From Natronococcus sp. CG52 (GTDB lineage: Archaea; Halobacteriota; Halobacteria; Halobacteriales; Natrialbaceae), in the NCBI RefSeq assembly GCF_023913515.1, contig NZ_CP099391.1:124001-188000 (forward strand): a DNA stretch of 64,000 nucleotides, given 5' to 3'. Below, piece by piece: positions 54,018 to 63,113 of this stretch. A model generated the notes under the pieces. It did no database searches and had not been told where the DNA came from. It saw nothing but the letters and a program-made list of their open reading frames with translations. The stretch's first letter is position 1. Each line of letters begins with the position of its first letter. Position numbers and translations under genes: made by a program.

Positions 54018-55112
54018 CTACTCTTCGAACCCGTCCTCGAATCGGAACGTCCCGTTCCGCTGCACCACTTCGCCGTCGACTTCGATGAACGAATCCTCGC
54101 TCATGTCGACGATCATGTCGACGTGAACTGCGGAGTCGTTGGCCTCGTTGCCCTCGCCGACGGTATCGTCGTAGGCGCGGCCGACGGCCATGTGGACGGT
54201 GTCGCCCATCTTCTCGTCGAACAGCATGTTGTAGGTAAACCGGTCGATGTCGCGGTTCATCCCGATCCCGAGTTCGCCCAGTCGGCGGGCGCCCGCGTCG
54301 GTCTCGAGCACCTCCGTCAGGACGTCCTCGTTCTTCGCGGCCGAGTGGGAGACGACCTCGCCGCCCTCGAACTCGAGGGAGACGTTCGTGATCTCCCGTC
54401 CCTGGTGGTACAGCGGCATGTCGAACAGCACCTCGCCCTCGACGGAGTCGGGTTCGGGTGCGGTGAAGACCTCGCCGCCGGGGAGGTTGTGCTCGCCGTA
54501 GTCGTTGAGCGTCGGGTTGCCGTCGATCGACATCGTGACGTCCGTGGTGTCGCCGCTAACGATCCGGATCTCCTCGGCGGGATTCATGATCTCGACCATG
54601 TTCGACTGGTGGTCGCGCTGTTCGTCCCAGTCCTTGTTGACGGCGTCCCAGACGAAGTTCTCGTAGCCCTCCGTGCTCATCTCCGCGAGCTGGGCGTTCG
54701 CCGGCGCCGGGTACTGAGTGAGACACCAGCGCGTCGAGAGCCGCTCCTCGAGGATGGGTTGGTGAGCCTGCTGGTAGGCCGCCTGCGTCTCGGGCTCGAC
54801 GTCGCTGGTCTGGGTGACGTTGTCGCTCGCCCGGATGGCGATGTAGACGTCGGTGTTTTCGATGAGCGCGAGTTCGTGCTCGGGCGTCTCGAAATCGGGG
54901 TCGGCCGCCCGGAGGTAGGCGCGCTGCTGGCGCTTCCCGGTTCGCTGGCTGGTCGTGATCGGGTTGGCGCCGTGGTCGCCGATCACCTCGTGGAGGGCGA
55001 CGACCAGGTCCTCGGCGACGGGGTGTGCGTCGACGACGACGTTATCCCCCACCTGGAGGTCGACGGAGTGGTTCGCGATGATCTCGGCGTGTTCCCGGAT
55101 ACGTGCGTCCAT
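54018..55112 (-). CDS. M29-family aminopeptidase
   Basis: 364 residues from the ATG at 55112 (MDARIREHAEIIANHSVDL), three residues after an alternative. NHSVDLQVGDNVVVDAHPVAEDL, IPLYHQGREITNVSLEFEGGEVV-like and MNRDIDRFTYNMLFDEKMGDTVHMAVGRAY with the C-terminal HVDMIVDM carry the Glu/His/Tyr/Asp metal ligands of the AmpS/thermophilic aminopeptidase family. It is a cytoplasmic dimetal exopeptidase. It is single-gene. Confidence 0.92.
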   Translation of the reverse strand: MDARIREHAEIIANHSVDLQVGDNVVVDAHPVAEDLVVALHEVIGDHGANPITTSQRTGKRQQRAYLRAADPDFETPEHELALIENTDVYIAIRASDNVTQTSDVEPETQAAYQQAHQPILEERLSTRWCLTQYPAPANAQLAEMSTEGYENFVWDAVNKDWDEQRDHQSNMVEIMNPAEEIRIVSGDTTDVTMSIDGNPTLNDYGEHNLPGGEVFTAPEPDSVEGEVLFDMPLYHQGREITNVSLEFEGGEVVSHSAAKNEDVLTEVLETDAGARRLGELGIGMNRDIDRFTYNMLFDEKMGDTVHMAVGRAYDDTVGEGNEANDSAVHVDMIVDMSEDSFIEVDGEVVQRNGTFRFEDGFEE

Positions 55113-55172
55113 GTGACGCAAATTCTGCCACGGTGGTCATACCGTTTTCGAATCGAAATCCCCCGCCGCCGG

Positions 55173-55397
55173 TCAGTCGTCCCGGTTCGCCAGGAAGACG
55201 CCGAGGTAGATCGACGCCACCGCGCAGGCGACGCCGACGAGAAACGCGATCGTAAACGGCGACTCGAGCGAGAACGCGGCCGCTTCCCCCGTCGCCCAGC
55301 CGACGAATCCGGTCACGAGGAGGACGACCGCCGCGAGTCGCAGGACGGTGATGAGTTGCTGTGCGTGCACACTCGGTCCGTGGCGTTCCTCAGACAC
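55173..55397 (-). CDS. Small two-TM membrane protein, unknown function
   Basis: 74 residues with two hydrophobic segments (about 16-36 and 46-68) and a charged end NRDD. Its start overlaps the stop of the larger membrane protein by eight bases, so the two are co-translated. No family is recognised. Confidence 0.75.
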   Translation of the reverse strand: MSEERHGPSVHAQQLITVLRLAAVVLLVTGFVGWATGEAAAFSLESPFTIAFLVGVACAVASIYLGVFLANRDD

Positions 55398-56400
55398 GTC
55401 GTTCTACCGCCTCCGCCTCGACCAGTTCCCGGACGAACGAGACCGACGCCGCCGTCAGCACGAGCGCGAGCGGGACGGCAGCGAGCAGCGCGAGCAGAAA
55501 TCCGACGCCCCCGGCGCTGACGAACAGCGAGAGGACGAGCGAACTGACGACCGCGACGCCGACGTGCCAGAGCGCGAACGTGAGGTACGCGCGTTCGCCG
55601 ACCGCGAACCCGTAGGACCGTCGGAACGCCTCGAGCACACCGTCGTCCGCGACGACGAAGAGGAACGGCGCGGCGTAGAAGAGATAGGCCAGCAGGATGA
55701 GCGCAGGGAATGCCAGCAGGAGCACGGCCGGCGAGAGTAGCACGAACGGCACGAGCGCTGCCACCGCGCCGTAGACGAGGAGATTGTACGCGAAAAAGCG
55801 CGGTCCGTACGCCGTCGCACACGTCGGGACGGCCGCAGGTTCGCCGCGGAGGCGTCGATCGAGTCCGCCGACGTAGACGGCCGCGAGTACCGCCGCGACC
55901 GCGGCGTAGGCGACGAGAACGAACGCGACCCAGCCCATCGTCTCGAGCCCGGCTCCCTCGAGCGGAAGGACGACAGTTTCGAGGGGCGTGTCGACGGTCA
56001 GATCGAACTGTCCGCCGGCCGAACCCGTCGATCCGCGGGATTCGTCCCCGGTCGGGAACGAATTCGGAGCCGAATCGTGTCCTCCGACTCCGCCGGCCGG
56101 CTCGGGCGGATCAGCGAACGTCCAGAGGTCGAGCAACGGCGTCGGCAGGGCGAACTCCAGATTGATCGACGTCCCGCGAGCGCCCTCGAGCGCCCGGGCG
56201 CCGTTCTCGAGCGGGAAGAGCGAGGTCAGCAGCGGGACGAGTGCAAAGGAAAGGATCGCCCCGAACCGGTTCAGGACGCGGGAAACGTGCCACGGGAACG
56301 AGTGGGGCCGTTCGTCGCGAGGAGTACCGGGTAGACCCTCGCTGCCGGGTCTTCCGCCCGGACCGGGTCCTGAGGTGGAGGCTGCGTGATCGGGGTCCAT
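55390..56400 (-). CDS. Multi-spanning haloarchaeal membrane protein
   Basis: 336 residues from the ATG at 56400 (MDPDHAASTSGPGPG). A Pro/Gly-rich cytoplasmic start is followed by one membrane segment near 48, an acidic extracellular loop (about 85-150) and five or so segments (about 155-325). It resembles haloarchaeal DUF-type membrane proteins of unknown role. It is translationally coupled to the 74-residue membrane protein downstream. Confidence 0.78.
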   Translation of the reverse strand: MDPDHAASTSGPGPGGRPGSEGLPGTPRDERPHSFPWHVSRVLNRFGAILSFALVPLLTSLFPLENGARALEGARGTSINLEFALPTPLLDLWTFADPPEPAGGVGGHDSAPNSFPTGDESRGSTGSAGGQFDLTVDTPLETVVLPLEGAGLETMGWVAFVLVAYAAVAAVLAAVYVGGLDRRLRGEPAAVPTCATAYGPRFFAYNLLVYGAVAALVPFVLLSPAVLLLAFPALILLAYLFYAAPFLFVVADDGVLEAFRRSYGFAVGERAYLTFALWHVGVAVVSSLVLSLFVSAGGVGFLLALLAAVPLALVLTAASVSFVRELVEAEAVERRV

Positions 56401-56460
56401 ACGACAGCGAACAAACACGAACGCCTTGAATCCTCCGCTCACCGGAAGCCGGGAACGTCG

Positions 56461-56470
56461 GCTATTTGAC
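56461..56470 (+). promoter_or_regulatory. TATA-like box of the threonine aldolase gene
   Basis: gctatttgac is centred 28 bases before the ATG at 56493. Confidence 0.5.
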
Positions 56471-56492
56471 GATCCGCCGGCTACCGGGTCGC

Positions 56493-57512
56493 ATGATCGA
56501 TCTCCGCTCCGATACCGTAACGACGCCCGACGAGGCGATGCGGGATGCCGCCGCCGCGGCCGACGTCGGCGACGACGTCTACGGGGAGGATCCGACGGTG
56601 AACGAACTCGAGGCCCGCGCCGCCGACCGCGTCGGCAAGGAGGCCGCGCTCTACGTCCCGACCGGGACGATGGGCAACCAGATCGCGGCCCGCGTCCACA
56701 CCGACCGCGGCCAGGAGGTGCTCGCCGATCGCAAGAGCCACGTCGTGAAGTACGAACTCGGCGGCTTCGCCCAGCACGCGGGCCTCCAGGTGCGGATGCT
56801 CGACGCCGATCCGCGCGGGGTTCCGACGCCCGCACAGGTCGACGCGAGCTACGCCGACGAGGACCTCCACCGCGCCGGCACGGGGTTGCTCTGCCTCGAG
56901 AACACGCACAACGCCCGCGGCGGACTCGCGATCGAACCCGAGAAGATCGAAGCGGCAGCCGACGCCGCTCACGACCGCGACGTCCCGGTCCACGTCGACG
57001 GCGCGCGGCTGTTCAACGCCGCGACGGCGCTCGACGTCCCGGTCACCGACCTCACCGAGCCCGTCGACTCGGTCATGTTCTGTCTCTCGAAAGGGCTCGG
57101 CGCGCCGGTCGGCTCGATGCTCGCCGGCTCCGAAGCGTTCGTCGAGCGCGCTCGGCGGGTTCGCAAACTGTTCGGCGGCGGGATGCGCCAGGCCGGCATC
57201 ATCGCCGGGCCCGGACTCGAGGCGCTCGAGAACGTCGACGACCTCGCGACCGACCACGAGCACGCTCGTCTTCTCGCCGACGAGATGCGCGATATCGACG
57301 GTCTCGACGTCCTGGAGCCGGAGACGAACATCGTTCTCGTGGACGTCTCGGGGATCGGTCTGGACGCCGACGGCGCGCTCGAGCGACTCCGCGACGAGGA
57401 GATCCTGGCGTCGGCGTTCGGCGAGACGACCCTGCGGTTCTGTACCCATCGCAGCGTCTCGCGTGAGGAGGTCGATCGGGCGATCACGCGTCTCACCGCG
57501 GCGTTCGACTGA
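56493..57512 (+). CDS. Low-specificity L-threonine aldolase (beta-eliminating lyase)
   Basis: 339 residues from the ATG at 56493 (MIDLRSDTVTTPDEAMRDA), the classical N-terminus. DVYGEDPTVNELE, the PTGTMGNQ loop, HVDGARLFNAA and the PLP lysine in FCLSKGLGAPVGSM confirm the fold type I aldolase. It splits L-threonine or allo-threonine to glycine and acetaldehyde. It has a stand-alone promoter. Confidence 0.94.
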   Translation: MIDLRSDTVTTPDEAMRDAAAAADVGDDVYGEDPTVNELEARAADRVGKEAALYVPTGTMGNQIAARVHTDRGQEVLADRKSHVVKYELGGFAQHAGLQVRMLDADPRGVPTPAQVDASYADEDLHRAGTGLLCLENTHNARGGLAIEPEKIEAAADAAHDRDVPVHVDGARLFNAATALDVPVTDLTEPVDSVMFCLSKGLGAPVGSMLAGSEAFVERARRVRKLFGGGMRQAGIIAGPGLEALENVDDLATDHEHARLLADEMRDIDGLDVLEPETNIVLVDVSGIGLDADGALERLRDEEILASAFGETTLRFCTHRSVSREEVDRAITRLTAAFD

Positions 57513-57527
57513 TCGCTGCTGCTCGCC

Positions 57528-57659
57528 TCAGCGTCCTTCCATTCCGTCGCGGAACTCGAGGATCGTTCGCCGAAGGAGCAGATACGAGAAGAAGATCAGC
57601 GACAGCAGGATCAGGACGATCGCGATAATGACGGGATCGTCGGGAATGAAAGTGACCAT
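57528..57659 (-). CDS. 43-residue membrane protein, unknown function
   Basis: The frame MVTFIPDDPVIIAIVLILLS continues through FFSYLLL to RDGMEGR-stop. It has one hydrophobic segment (about residues 10-29), an acidic start and a basic RR end with LEFRDGMEGR. It is short enough to be missed by standard cutoffs. It overlaps no other coding frame of note and its end is 16 bases from the threonine aldolase stop, convergent. Haloarchaea have similar small unknown membrane proteins; I do not identify the family with certainty. Confidence 0.72.
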   Translation of the reverse strand: MVTFIPDDPVIIAIVLILLSLIFFSYLLLRRTILEFRDGMEGR

Positions 57660-58065
57660 ACTGGATCGCTACAGTGTCGGCCTGCAAAACCGTTTCGACG
57701 TTCCGTATCGAGCTCGATTCTCCGGGATCGTCTCCATTGTAGTGCCAACTAAAACGGTTCACACCGATCGCACGGCCGCCCACCGTGCGATCGGTGTGCA
57801 CTGACTTTCAGTAGCTACTATAGCTAAAACTCGTTTTTCACCTTGCGCTGACTATATTGCTAGCCGTCTCGTAGCTTCAGATGCGCCTCGATCCCGCCTG
57901 CCCGTCGACATCGAGGCCACCCGTCCGGCGCAGCCCACGCGCCAGATTGCCCTCTGCCACCGGTCCACTGTCGCCGGACGCGGTTCCGGGTGGTTATGCC
58001 AGTCCCGGACCGGTCCCCGTTGACGCTGCCCTCCACACGCAGCACTGTCGACGCCGCTTCGACGA
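57660..58065. other. 406-bp intergenic region with a strong hairpin
   Basis: No gene is seen. It holds the perfect 16-bp hairpin at 57760-57798, a 10-base palindrome agtagctact at 57810-57819, and AT-rich sequence around 57800-57860. The right 200 bases have no feature I can name. Confidence 0.7.
57760..57798 (-). terminator. Perfect 16-bp hairpin with 7-base loop
   Basis: cacaccgatcgcacgg at 57760-57775 pairs with 57783-57798 without mismatch. Read on the minus strand, the hairpin is followed by aaccgttttag, so it could end transcription of the phosphoesterase upstream; a regulatory element is the alternative. Confidence 0.6.
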
Positions 58066-58581
58066 CTATTCTCGAGTCGCAACGGTGAACTCCGAGACGA
58101 GCGTTCCGTCCGGTTCTCGAACTTCGCCGACCAACTCGTCTCCCGCTTCCTCGAGCACGGCGAACCCCGGCCGGTTCCCGCGCGGTTGAGCGTGACTCCC
58201 CGGGTTCAACAGCAGGACGTCGTCGGTTTCGACGACGGACGGTCGGTGACTGTGTCCCGAGACGACGACGTCGGCGTCCCGCGAACGGCCGAACATCGCC
58301 AGCCCGGTCGCGCCCCCCTCGCGTCGGTGCGTCACCGCGAACCGGACGCCGCCCTCCTCGACGACCCGCGCCGTCGGCAGTCGCTCCCGGACCGCCGCGC
58401 TGTCGGCGTTGCCGTGGACGGCGAACAGCCGATCGCACTCGCTCTGGAAGGCTTCGAGCGCCGTCGTGCTCGTGAAATCGCCGGCGTGGATCACGGTTTC
58501 CGCGGTTCGGGCCGCCTCCAGGGCCTCGTCCGCGAGTTCGTGACCGCCGGTGCTGTGCGTATCCGAGAAGATCGCGATCAT
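58066..58581 (-). CDS. Metallophosphoesterase (YfcE/MJ0936 type)
   Basis: 171 residues from the ATG at 58581 (MIAIFSDTHSTGGHELADE). Motifs SDTH, GDFTS (GD-x), HGNAD, and GHSH give the dinuclear metal set of the YfcE family, and LNPGSHAQPRG follows. Such enzymes hydrolyse phosphodiesters; the physiological substrate is unknown. The longer frame to 58857 reads as non-coding. It is divergent from the CDF transporter. Confidence 0.9.
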   Translation of the reverse strand: MIAIFSDTHSTGGHELADEALEAARTAETVIHAGDFTSTTALEAFQSECDRLFAVHGNADSAAVRERLPTARVVEEGGVRFAVTHRREGGATGLAMFGRSRDADVVVSGHSHRPSVVETDDVLLLNPGSHAQPRGNRPGFAVLEEAGDELVGEVREPDGTLVSEFTVATRE

Positions 58582-58723
58582 GAGTGGGCGGTCGGCCGCG
58601 AGGGGGACGACACTTTCGACACGAGGTCGCGGTCGGACCGAGGCCGCGATCCGATCCCCTCGAACTGCCGATTTCGAGAGGCCGGTCGCGGCTTTTTGTG
58701 GGTGACGATCGTAGTCGCCGCCG

Positions 58724-59668
58724 ATGGCCGGCAGTACCTCCGTCGTTATCGCCGCGCTGTTCGCGAACGCAGCGATCGCGGTTCTGAAGTTCGGCGGGTT
58801 CCTCCTCACCGGAAGCCCGGCGATGCTCTCGGAGACGTACCACTCCATCTCCGACACGGGAAATCAGGTGTTTCTGCTGATCGGGATCCGCTACGGGGCC
58901 CGGGAAGCGACGCGGAGTCACCCGTTCGGTCACGGGAAGGCCCAGTTCTTTTACAGCTTCCTCGTGAGCGTGATGCTGTTCGGTATCGCCGGCTGGGAGA
59001 GCGCCAGGCACGGGTACGACGCGCTGACGCACGGCGGCGCCCACCGCGCGAACGAACCCGTCGCGCTGCTCGGGGCGACGTTCGATCCGGTCTACGTCAA
59101 CTACGCCGTGCTGCTCGGCGCGATCGCGTTCGAAAGCTACGCGTTCAAGAAGGCCTACGCGGAGACCACACGTCAGATGGACGAATACGGCTGGGGGTCG
59201 CTTCGCGAGATGTTTTCGAAGACCAGCGACGTGACGACGCTCACCGCGCTCACCGAGGACACGGTCGCCCTCGCGGGCGCCGGAATCGCGCTGTTCGGCG
59301 TGTACCTCTCCCGACAGACCGGAAATCCGGTCTACGACGCCGGTGCCGCGCTGCTCATCGGACTCCTACTCATGGGGTTCGCCGTGGCGCTGGCGCTCGA
59401 GAACAAGCGACTCCTCCTCGGCGAGAGTCTGCCGGCGCCCGCCGAGAACGAACTGCGCGCCGTCGTCGACGACTGGGACGGCGTCGCCGAGGTCGTCGAC
59501 TTCCGAACGGTGTACTTCGGCCCCGAGGAACTGCTCGTCGCCGCGGACGTCGCGTTCGAACCCGGACTCGACGGAGCGGCGATCGACGACCGAATCACCG
59601 AACTCGAGCGCGCCCTGGCCGAGCGAGACGAGCAGGTTCGACGCGTTTACGTCGAACCCGAGGTGTGA
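58724..59668 (+). CDS. Cation diffusion facilitator transporter
   Basis: 314 residues with six hydrophobic segments in the first 215 residues. The metal site motif HSISDTGNQ in segment 2 and TEDTVAL in segment 5 are as in the CDF family, and the cytoplasmic ferredoxin-like domain follows (about 220-314). A His-rich loop, usual in zinc CDFs, is limited to HGGAHRANE. The metal is uncertain. It is followed on the opposite strand by an unknown gene. Confidence 0.88.
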   Translation: MAGSTSVVIAALFANAAIAVLKFGGFLLTGSPAMLSETYHSISDTGNQVFLLIGIRYGAREATRSHPFGHGKAQFFYSFLVSVMLFGIAGWESARHGYDALTHGGAHRANEPVALLGATFDPVYVNYAVLLGAIAFESYAFKKAYAETTRQMDEYGWGSLREMFSKTSDVTTLTALTEDTVALAGAGIALFGVYLSRQTGNPVYDAGAALLIGLLLMGFAVALALENKRLLLGESLPAPAENELRAVVDDWDGVAEVVDFRTVYFGPEELLVAADVAFEPGLDGAAIDDRITELERALAERDEQVRRVYVEPEV

Positions 59669-59690
59669 TCGGCGGAGCGCGGAACGACGG

Positions 59691-60101
59691 TTACTCGGTC
59701 GGATCGCCGGGCTCGCTGTAGTGAGCCGCGACGATCGTCGACCCCGACGGCCGGTCGTTCGTCGTCGCCGTCACGGTCGTCTCCTCGAGATCGACGGTCG
59801 ACTCGAGGGTGTCCCACCCGTCGTCGGTTCCGACGGCGATCCCGACGTCGGTCGGACTCGCACCCGGCGGGAGGGCGGACGGATCGTAGACGAGCGAGAT
59901 CCGGAACGCCTCCACCGCTCGCAACCCGTCGTGACCGGCGATGTCGACCGGCTCCGCGAGGGCGTCGGCCGGCGGGTCCCGGACGCTTCGCTCGAGACCG
60001 AACTCGTCGGGAACGACGCCCGCGACGACGTCGACGCGGGCTCCCGCGCGCTCGAGTGTGAACTCTGCGACGTCACCGGAATCGTAACCGGGAATGGCCA
60101 T
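59691..60101 (-). CDS. Hypothetical acidic protein
   Basis: 136 residues, beta-rich and acidic, with no signal. YDPSALPPGASPTDVGIAVGTDDGW is the recognisable part, resembling a motif found near the C-terminal end of haloarchaeal surface proteins. It could be a stand-alone immunoglobulin-like domain. The start (MAIPGYDSGDVAEF) and GC pattern suggest a real gene. Its function is unknown. Confidence 0.65.
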   Translation of the reverse strand: MAIPGYDSGDVAEFTLERAGARVDVVAGVVPDEFGLERSVRDPPADALAEPVDIAGHDGLRAVEAFRISLVYDPSALPPGASPTDVGIAVGTDDGWDTLESTVDLEETTVTATTNDRPSGSTIVAAHYSEPGDPTE

Positions 60102-60220
60102 GTTCGAGGCGAAGCGCTCGAGCGGTATGTCCCTGTAGCGTGCGTACGCCGGCCGGTAATCGATCGCCGCTACGGTCCCGTGATCGCGAGCGGACCACCG
60201 GTATCCGACCGAGACGAACC

Positions 60221-60229
60221 CTTTTATCG
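60221..60229 (+). promoter_or_regulatory. TATA-like box of the XPD-type helicase
   Basis: cttttatcg is centred 27 bases before the GTG at 60252, fixing this GTG as a leaderless start. Confidence 0.6.
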
Positions 60230-60251
60230 AAGCGGGAACCTATCATCGTCC

Positions 60252-62429
60252 GTGTCCGAGACAGCCGGGTACATGCGCTTTTTCCCGTACGAGCAGCCGT
60301 ACGAGAACCAGCGCGAGGCGATGGATCGCATCCACAACGCGCTCGTGCGCGATCAGAACGTGCTCTTCGAGGGGGCCTGCGGGACCGGCAAGACCCTCTC
60401 GTCGCTGGCTCCCGCACTCGAGGTCGCTCGCGAGCAGGACAAGACGGTCGTCATCACGACGAACGTCCACCAGCAGATGCGCCAGTTCGTCGCCGAGGCC
60501 CGGGCGATCACCCGCAAGGAACCCATTCGCGCGGTGGTGTTCAAGGGAAAGGGCTCGATGTGTCACATCGACGTCGGCTACGAGGAGTGTCAGGCCCTGC
60601 GGGACAACACCCGCGCGGTCGTCGACGCCGAACAGGACAGGGAGCAACTCGAGCGTCGCCAGCGCGAACTCCTCACCGAGAGCCAGCAGGGGGACGGCGA
60701 CGGTACCGCCGCCGACGCCCGCAGCGCCGTCATGGACGAACTCGACTCGATCGAGGAGCGACTCGAGGACCTCGAGGACCAGAACGTCTGTGACTACTAC
60801 CGGAACAACCTCACGCAGGATACGGACGACTTCTTCGCCTGGCTGTTCGACGGCGTCCGCACGCCCGACGAGATATACGAGTACGCCGAGCAACGGGAGT
60901 TCTGCGGCTACGAACTCTTGAAGGAAGGGATCGAGGGGGTCGATCTGGTCGTCTGTAACTACCACCACCTGCTCGACTCCACCATCCGCGAGCAGTTCTT
61001 CCGGTGGCTCGGTCGCGAACCCGAGGACGTCATCGCGGTCTTCGACGAGGCCCACAACGTCGAGGACGCCGCCCGCGAGCACGCGACGCGAACCTGCTCG
61101 GAGCGAACGTTCGACTCCGCGCTGGACGAACTCGCCGAGAGCGACGATCCGCGCTCGGAGGACGCGGTGAACGCCCTCTCGGCGTTCCACCGCGCGCTGG
61201 TCGACACCTACGAGGACTCCTTCAGCTTCGGCGAGCGCGAGCAGGTCGGCGAGGGCTGGGAGGACGTCTCGATCGCGAACGAGGACCGCCGGGACGACCT
61301 CACGCTGGCGTTCCTCCAGCAGTACTCGGGTCAGGGCATCGAGGACGACCTCGAGGCCGCGATGGAACTCGGCCAGGAACTCGACGAGGAGTACGAGGAG
61401 GCCTACCGCGAGGGAGAGACGGCGACGCGAACGGAGTGTCAGACCTTACAGGCGGCGGCGTTCGTCAGCGCGTGGATGAACGAGGGCGCCAAGGAGGGAC
61501 TGTATCCGGTCGTCTCCGTCACGCGCGACGCCGGCACGGACGAGGTGTACGGCCGCGCGGAGCTCTACACCTGCCTGCCGCGGCAGGTCACCGGCCAACT
61601 GTTCGAGGAGGTCTCGGCGACGATCCTGATGAGCGCGACGCTCCAGCCGTTCGACGTCACCAGGGACGTGCTGGGACTCGAGGACCCGATCACGATGGCC
61701 TACGGGCTGCAGTTCCCCGAGGAGCACCGCCGGACGTACGCCGTCGAGACGCCGCCGCTGTTCTCCTCGGACCGGGACGACCCCGCGGTCCAGGAGGACG
61801 TCACCGACGCCATCTTCGACGCGGTCCGGATGACGCCCGGCAACACGCTCGCGTTCTTCCCGAACTACGGCGAGGCGAGCCGGTACGCCGAACGCCTCGA
61901 GCGCCGCTGCGAGAAGACGGTGTACGTCGACGAGCCGGGCGTCGCCGTCGAGGAGCTCCGCCGGAAGTTCGTCGCGGACGACGACGCCGTGCTCTGTACC
62001 TCGCTGTGGGGAACGCTCTCCGAGGGGGTGAGCTTCGACGGCGACGACGCGCGAACCGTCCTGGTCGTCGGCGTTCCCTACCCACACCTCGACGACCGGG
62101 CGGAGGCGGTCCAGGAGGCCTACGACGCGGCCTTCGACGGAACCGACACCGGCTGGCGCTACGCCGTCGAGATTCCGACCGTGCGCAAGACGCGCCAGGC
62201 GCTCGGCCGGGTAATCCGCTCGCCGGAGGATATCGGCGTCCGCGCGCTGCTCGACCGGCGCTACTCTCGAGACGCCAAGTCCGACCTGGGCAAGTACAGC
62301 GTTAACAGCACCTTCCCGCACGAGGAACGCGAGAATCTGATCGACATCGACCCCTCGAAGCTCAAATTCTCGATGCTCAACTTCTACGGCGATCGCGACG
62401 CCTACGACGGGGAGCCGCCGGCGCCCTGA
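60252..62429 (+). CDS. XPD/Rad3-family ATP-dependent DNA helicase
   Basis: 725 residues from the GTG at 60252. Walker A GACGTGKT is at 41-48; DEAH is in VFDEAHNVEDAA; motif III-like SATLQP and motif VI QALGRVIRSPED follow. Four cysteines, Cys104, Cys113, Cys180 and Cys218, could hold the XPD [4Fe-4S] cluster. Residues about 120-175 are a charged coiled-coil insertion in that region. XPD unwinds DNA 5' to 3' in repair; whether the archaeal gene acts in excision repair is not settled. Confidence 0.92.
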   Translation: MSETAGYMRFFPYEQPYENQREAMDRIHNALVRDQNVLFEGACGTGKTLSSLAPALEVAREQDKTVVITTNVHQQMRQFVAEARAITRKEPIRAVVFKGKGSMCHIDVGYEECQALRDNTRAVVDAEQDREQLERRQRELLTESQQGDGDGTAADARSAVMDELDSIEERLEDLEDQNVCDYYRNNLTQDTDDFFAWLFDGVRTPDEIYEYAEQREFCGYELLKEGIEGVDLVVCNYHHLLDSTIREQFFRWLGREPEDVIAVFDEAHNVEDAAREHATRTCSERTFDSALDELAESDDPRSEDAVNALSAFHRALVDTYEDSFSFGEREQVGEGWEDVSIANEDRRDDLTLAFLQQYSGQGIEDDLEAAMELGQELDEEYEEAYREGETATRTECQTLQAAAFVSAWMNEGAKEGLYPVVSVTRDAGTDEVYGRAELYTCLPRQVTGQLFEEVSATILMSATLQPFDVTRDVLGLEDPITMAYGLQFPEEHRRTYAVETPPLFSSDRDDPAVQEDVTDAIFDAVRMTPGNTLAFFPNYGEASRYAERLERRCEKTVYVDEPGVAVEELRRKFVADDDAVLCTSLWGTLSEGVSFDGDDARTVLVVGVPYPHLDDRAEAVQEAYDAAFDGTDTGWRYAVEIPTVRKTRQALGRVIRSPEDIGVRALLDRRYSRDAKSDLGKYSVNSTFPHEERENLIDIDPSKLKFSMLNFYGDRDAYDGEPPAP

Positions 62430-62451
62430 GATACCGCCGAACGCTCCGGAA

Positions 62452-62775
62452 TCAGTCGCCGCTCGAGGCCACGAGCGATTCCGGCTCCCAGGCGTCGTAG
62501 CCGCCGGCCATGCTCGCGACGGCCTCGGCGTCGCCGTACTCCTCGACGAGACGAGCGGCCTGGACCGAGGTTTTCCCGATGTAGCAGTAGACGACCACGT
62601 CGTCGGCCCAGTCGCGGTCGACGACGGTCTCCTCGAGTTCCTCGATGGTGGCGTGCTCCGCGCCGGGGAGGTGGCCCTCGTCGTAGTCCTCGCCGTCGCG
62701 GATGTCGACGAGGTCGAACTCGTCGTCGCGCTCGATGCGCTCGCGGACGGTTTCGGGATCGAGTTCGTCGACCAT
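62452..62775 (-). CDS. Single-domain rhodanese
   Basis: 107 residues from the ATG at 62775 (MVDELDPETVRERIERDDE). The catalytic Cys64 is in VVYCYIGKTSVQAARL, and DIRDGEDYDEGHLPGAEH is the usual N-terminal part. Its ATG shares one base with the TusA stop codon (TAATG), so it is translated with TusA. It probably passes sulfane sulfur to or from TusA. Confidence 0.9.
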   Translation of the reverse strand: MVDELDPETVRERIERDDEFDLVDIRDGEDYDEGHLPGAEHATIEELEETVVDRDWADDVVVYCYIGKTSVQAARLVEEYGDAEAVASMAGGYDAWEPESLVASSGD

Positions 62776-63068
62776 TATCGCTTCCGGAGGTAGATGCGGT
62801 AGGTCGCGTCGCCGCTTCGCCACACCTGCGCGTCGGCGTCGTCGCCGACGGCCTGAGGCACGTTCTCGGTACAGGGGACGTGGTCAGTCTCCTGGACGAG
62901 GAGGTCGCCCGACTCGAGTTTCTGGAGGCCCTTCTTGGCCTCGACCTGCGGGTACGGGCACATCTCGCCCATCATGTCCTGGACGAGATCGGCCTCCTCG
63001 AGGAGTTCGTCCGCTCGGTCGTCGCTCAGTTCGTCCGGCGTGTTCGTGACGTCGTCGATGGATGGCAT
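62775..63068 (-). CDS. TusA-family sulfur carrier
   Basis: 97 residues. Cys37 in GEMCPYPQVEAKKGL is the sulfur-accepting residue of TusA, and the N-terminal 30 residues are an acidic helical extension. A further cysteine lies in HVPCTENVP. It is between the YeeE-type transporter and the rhodanese on one strand and overlaps the latter by a base, forming a thiosulfate/sulfur uptake operon. Confidence 0.9.
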   Translation of the reverse strand: MPSIDDVTNTPDELSDDRADELLEEADLVQDMMGEMCPYPQVEAKKGLQKLESGDLLVQETDHVPCTENVPQAVGDDADAQVWRSGDATYRIYLRKR

Positions 63069-63113
63069 TGGTGTGTTCGTGTCGGTGGAGGCGGCAGTCG
63101 GTTAGCGAGCGAT

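Noticed and set aside
59343-60251. N-terminal extension of the XPD frame
   Set aside because: It is Arg/Ser-rich, overlaps the CDF gene on the same strand in another frame, and lies upstream of the TATA box; the GTG at 60252 is preferred.
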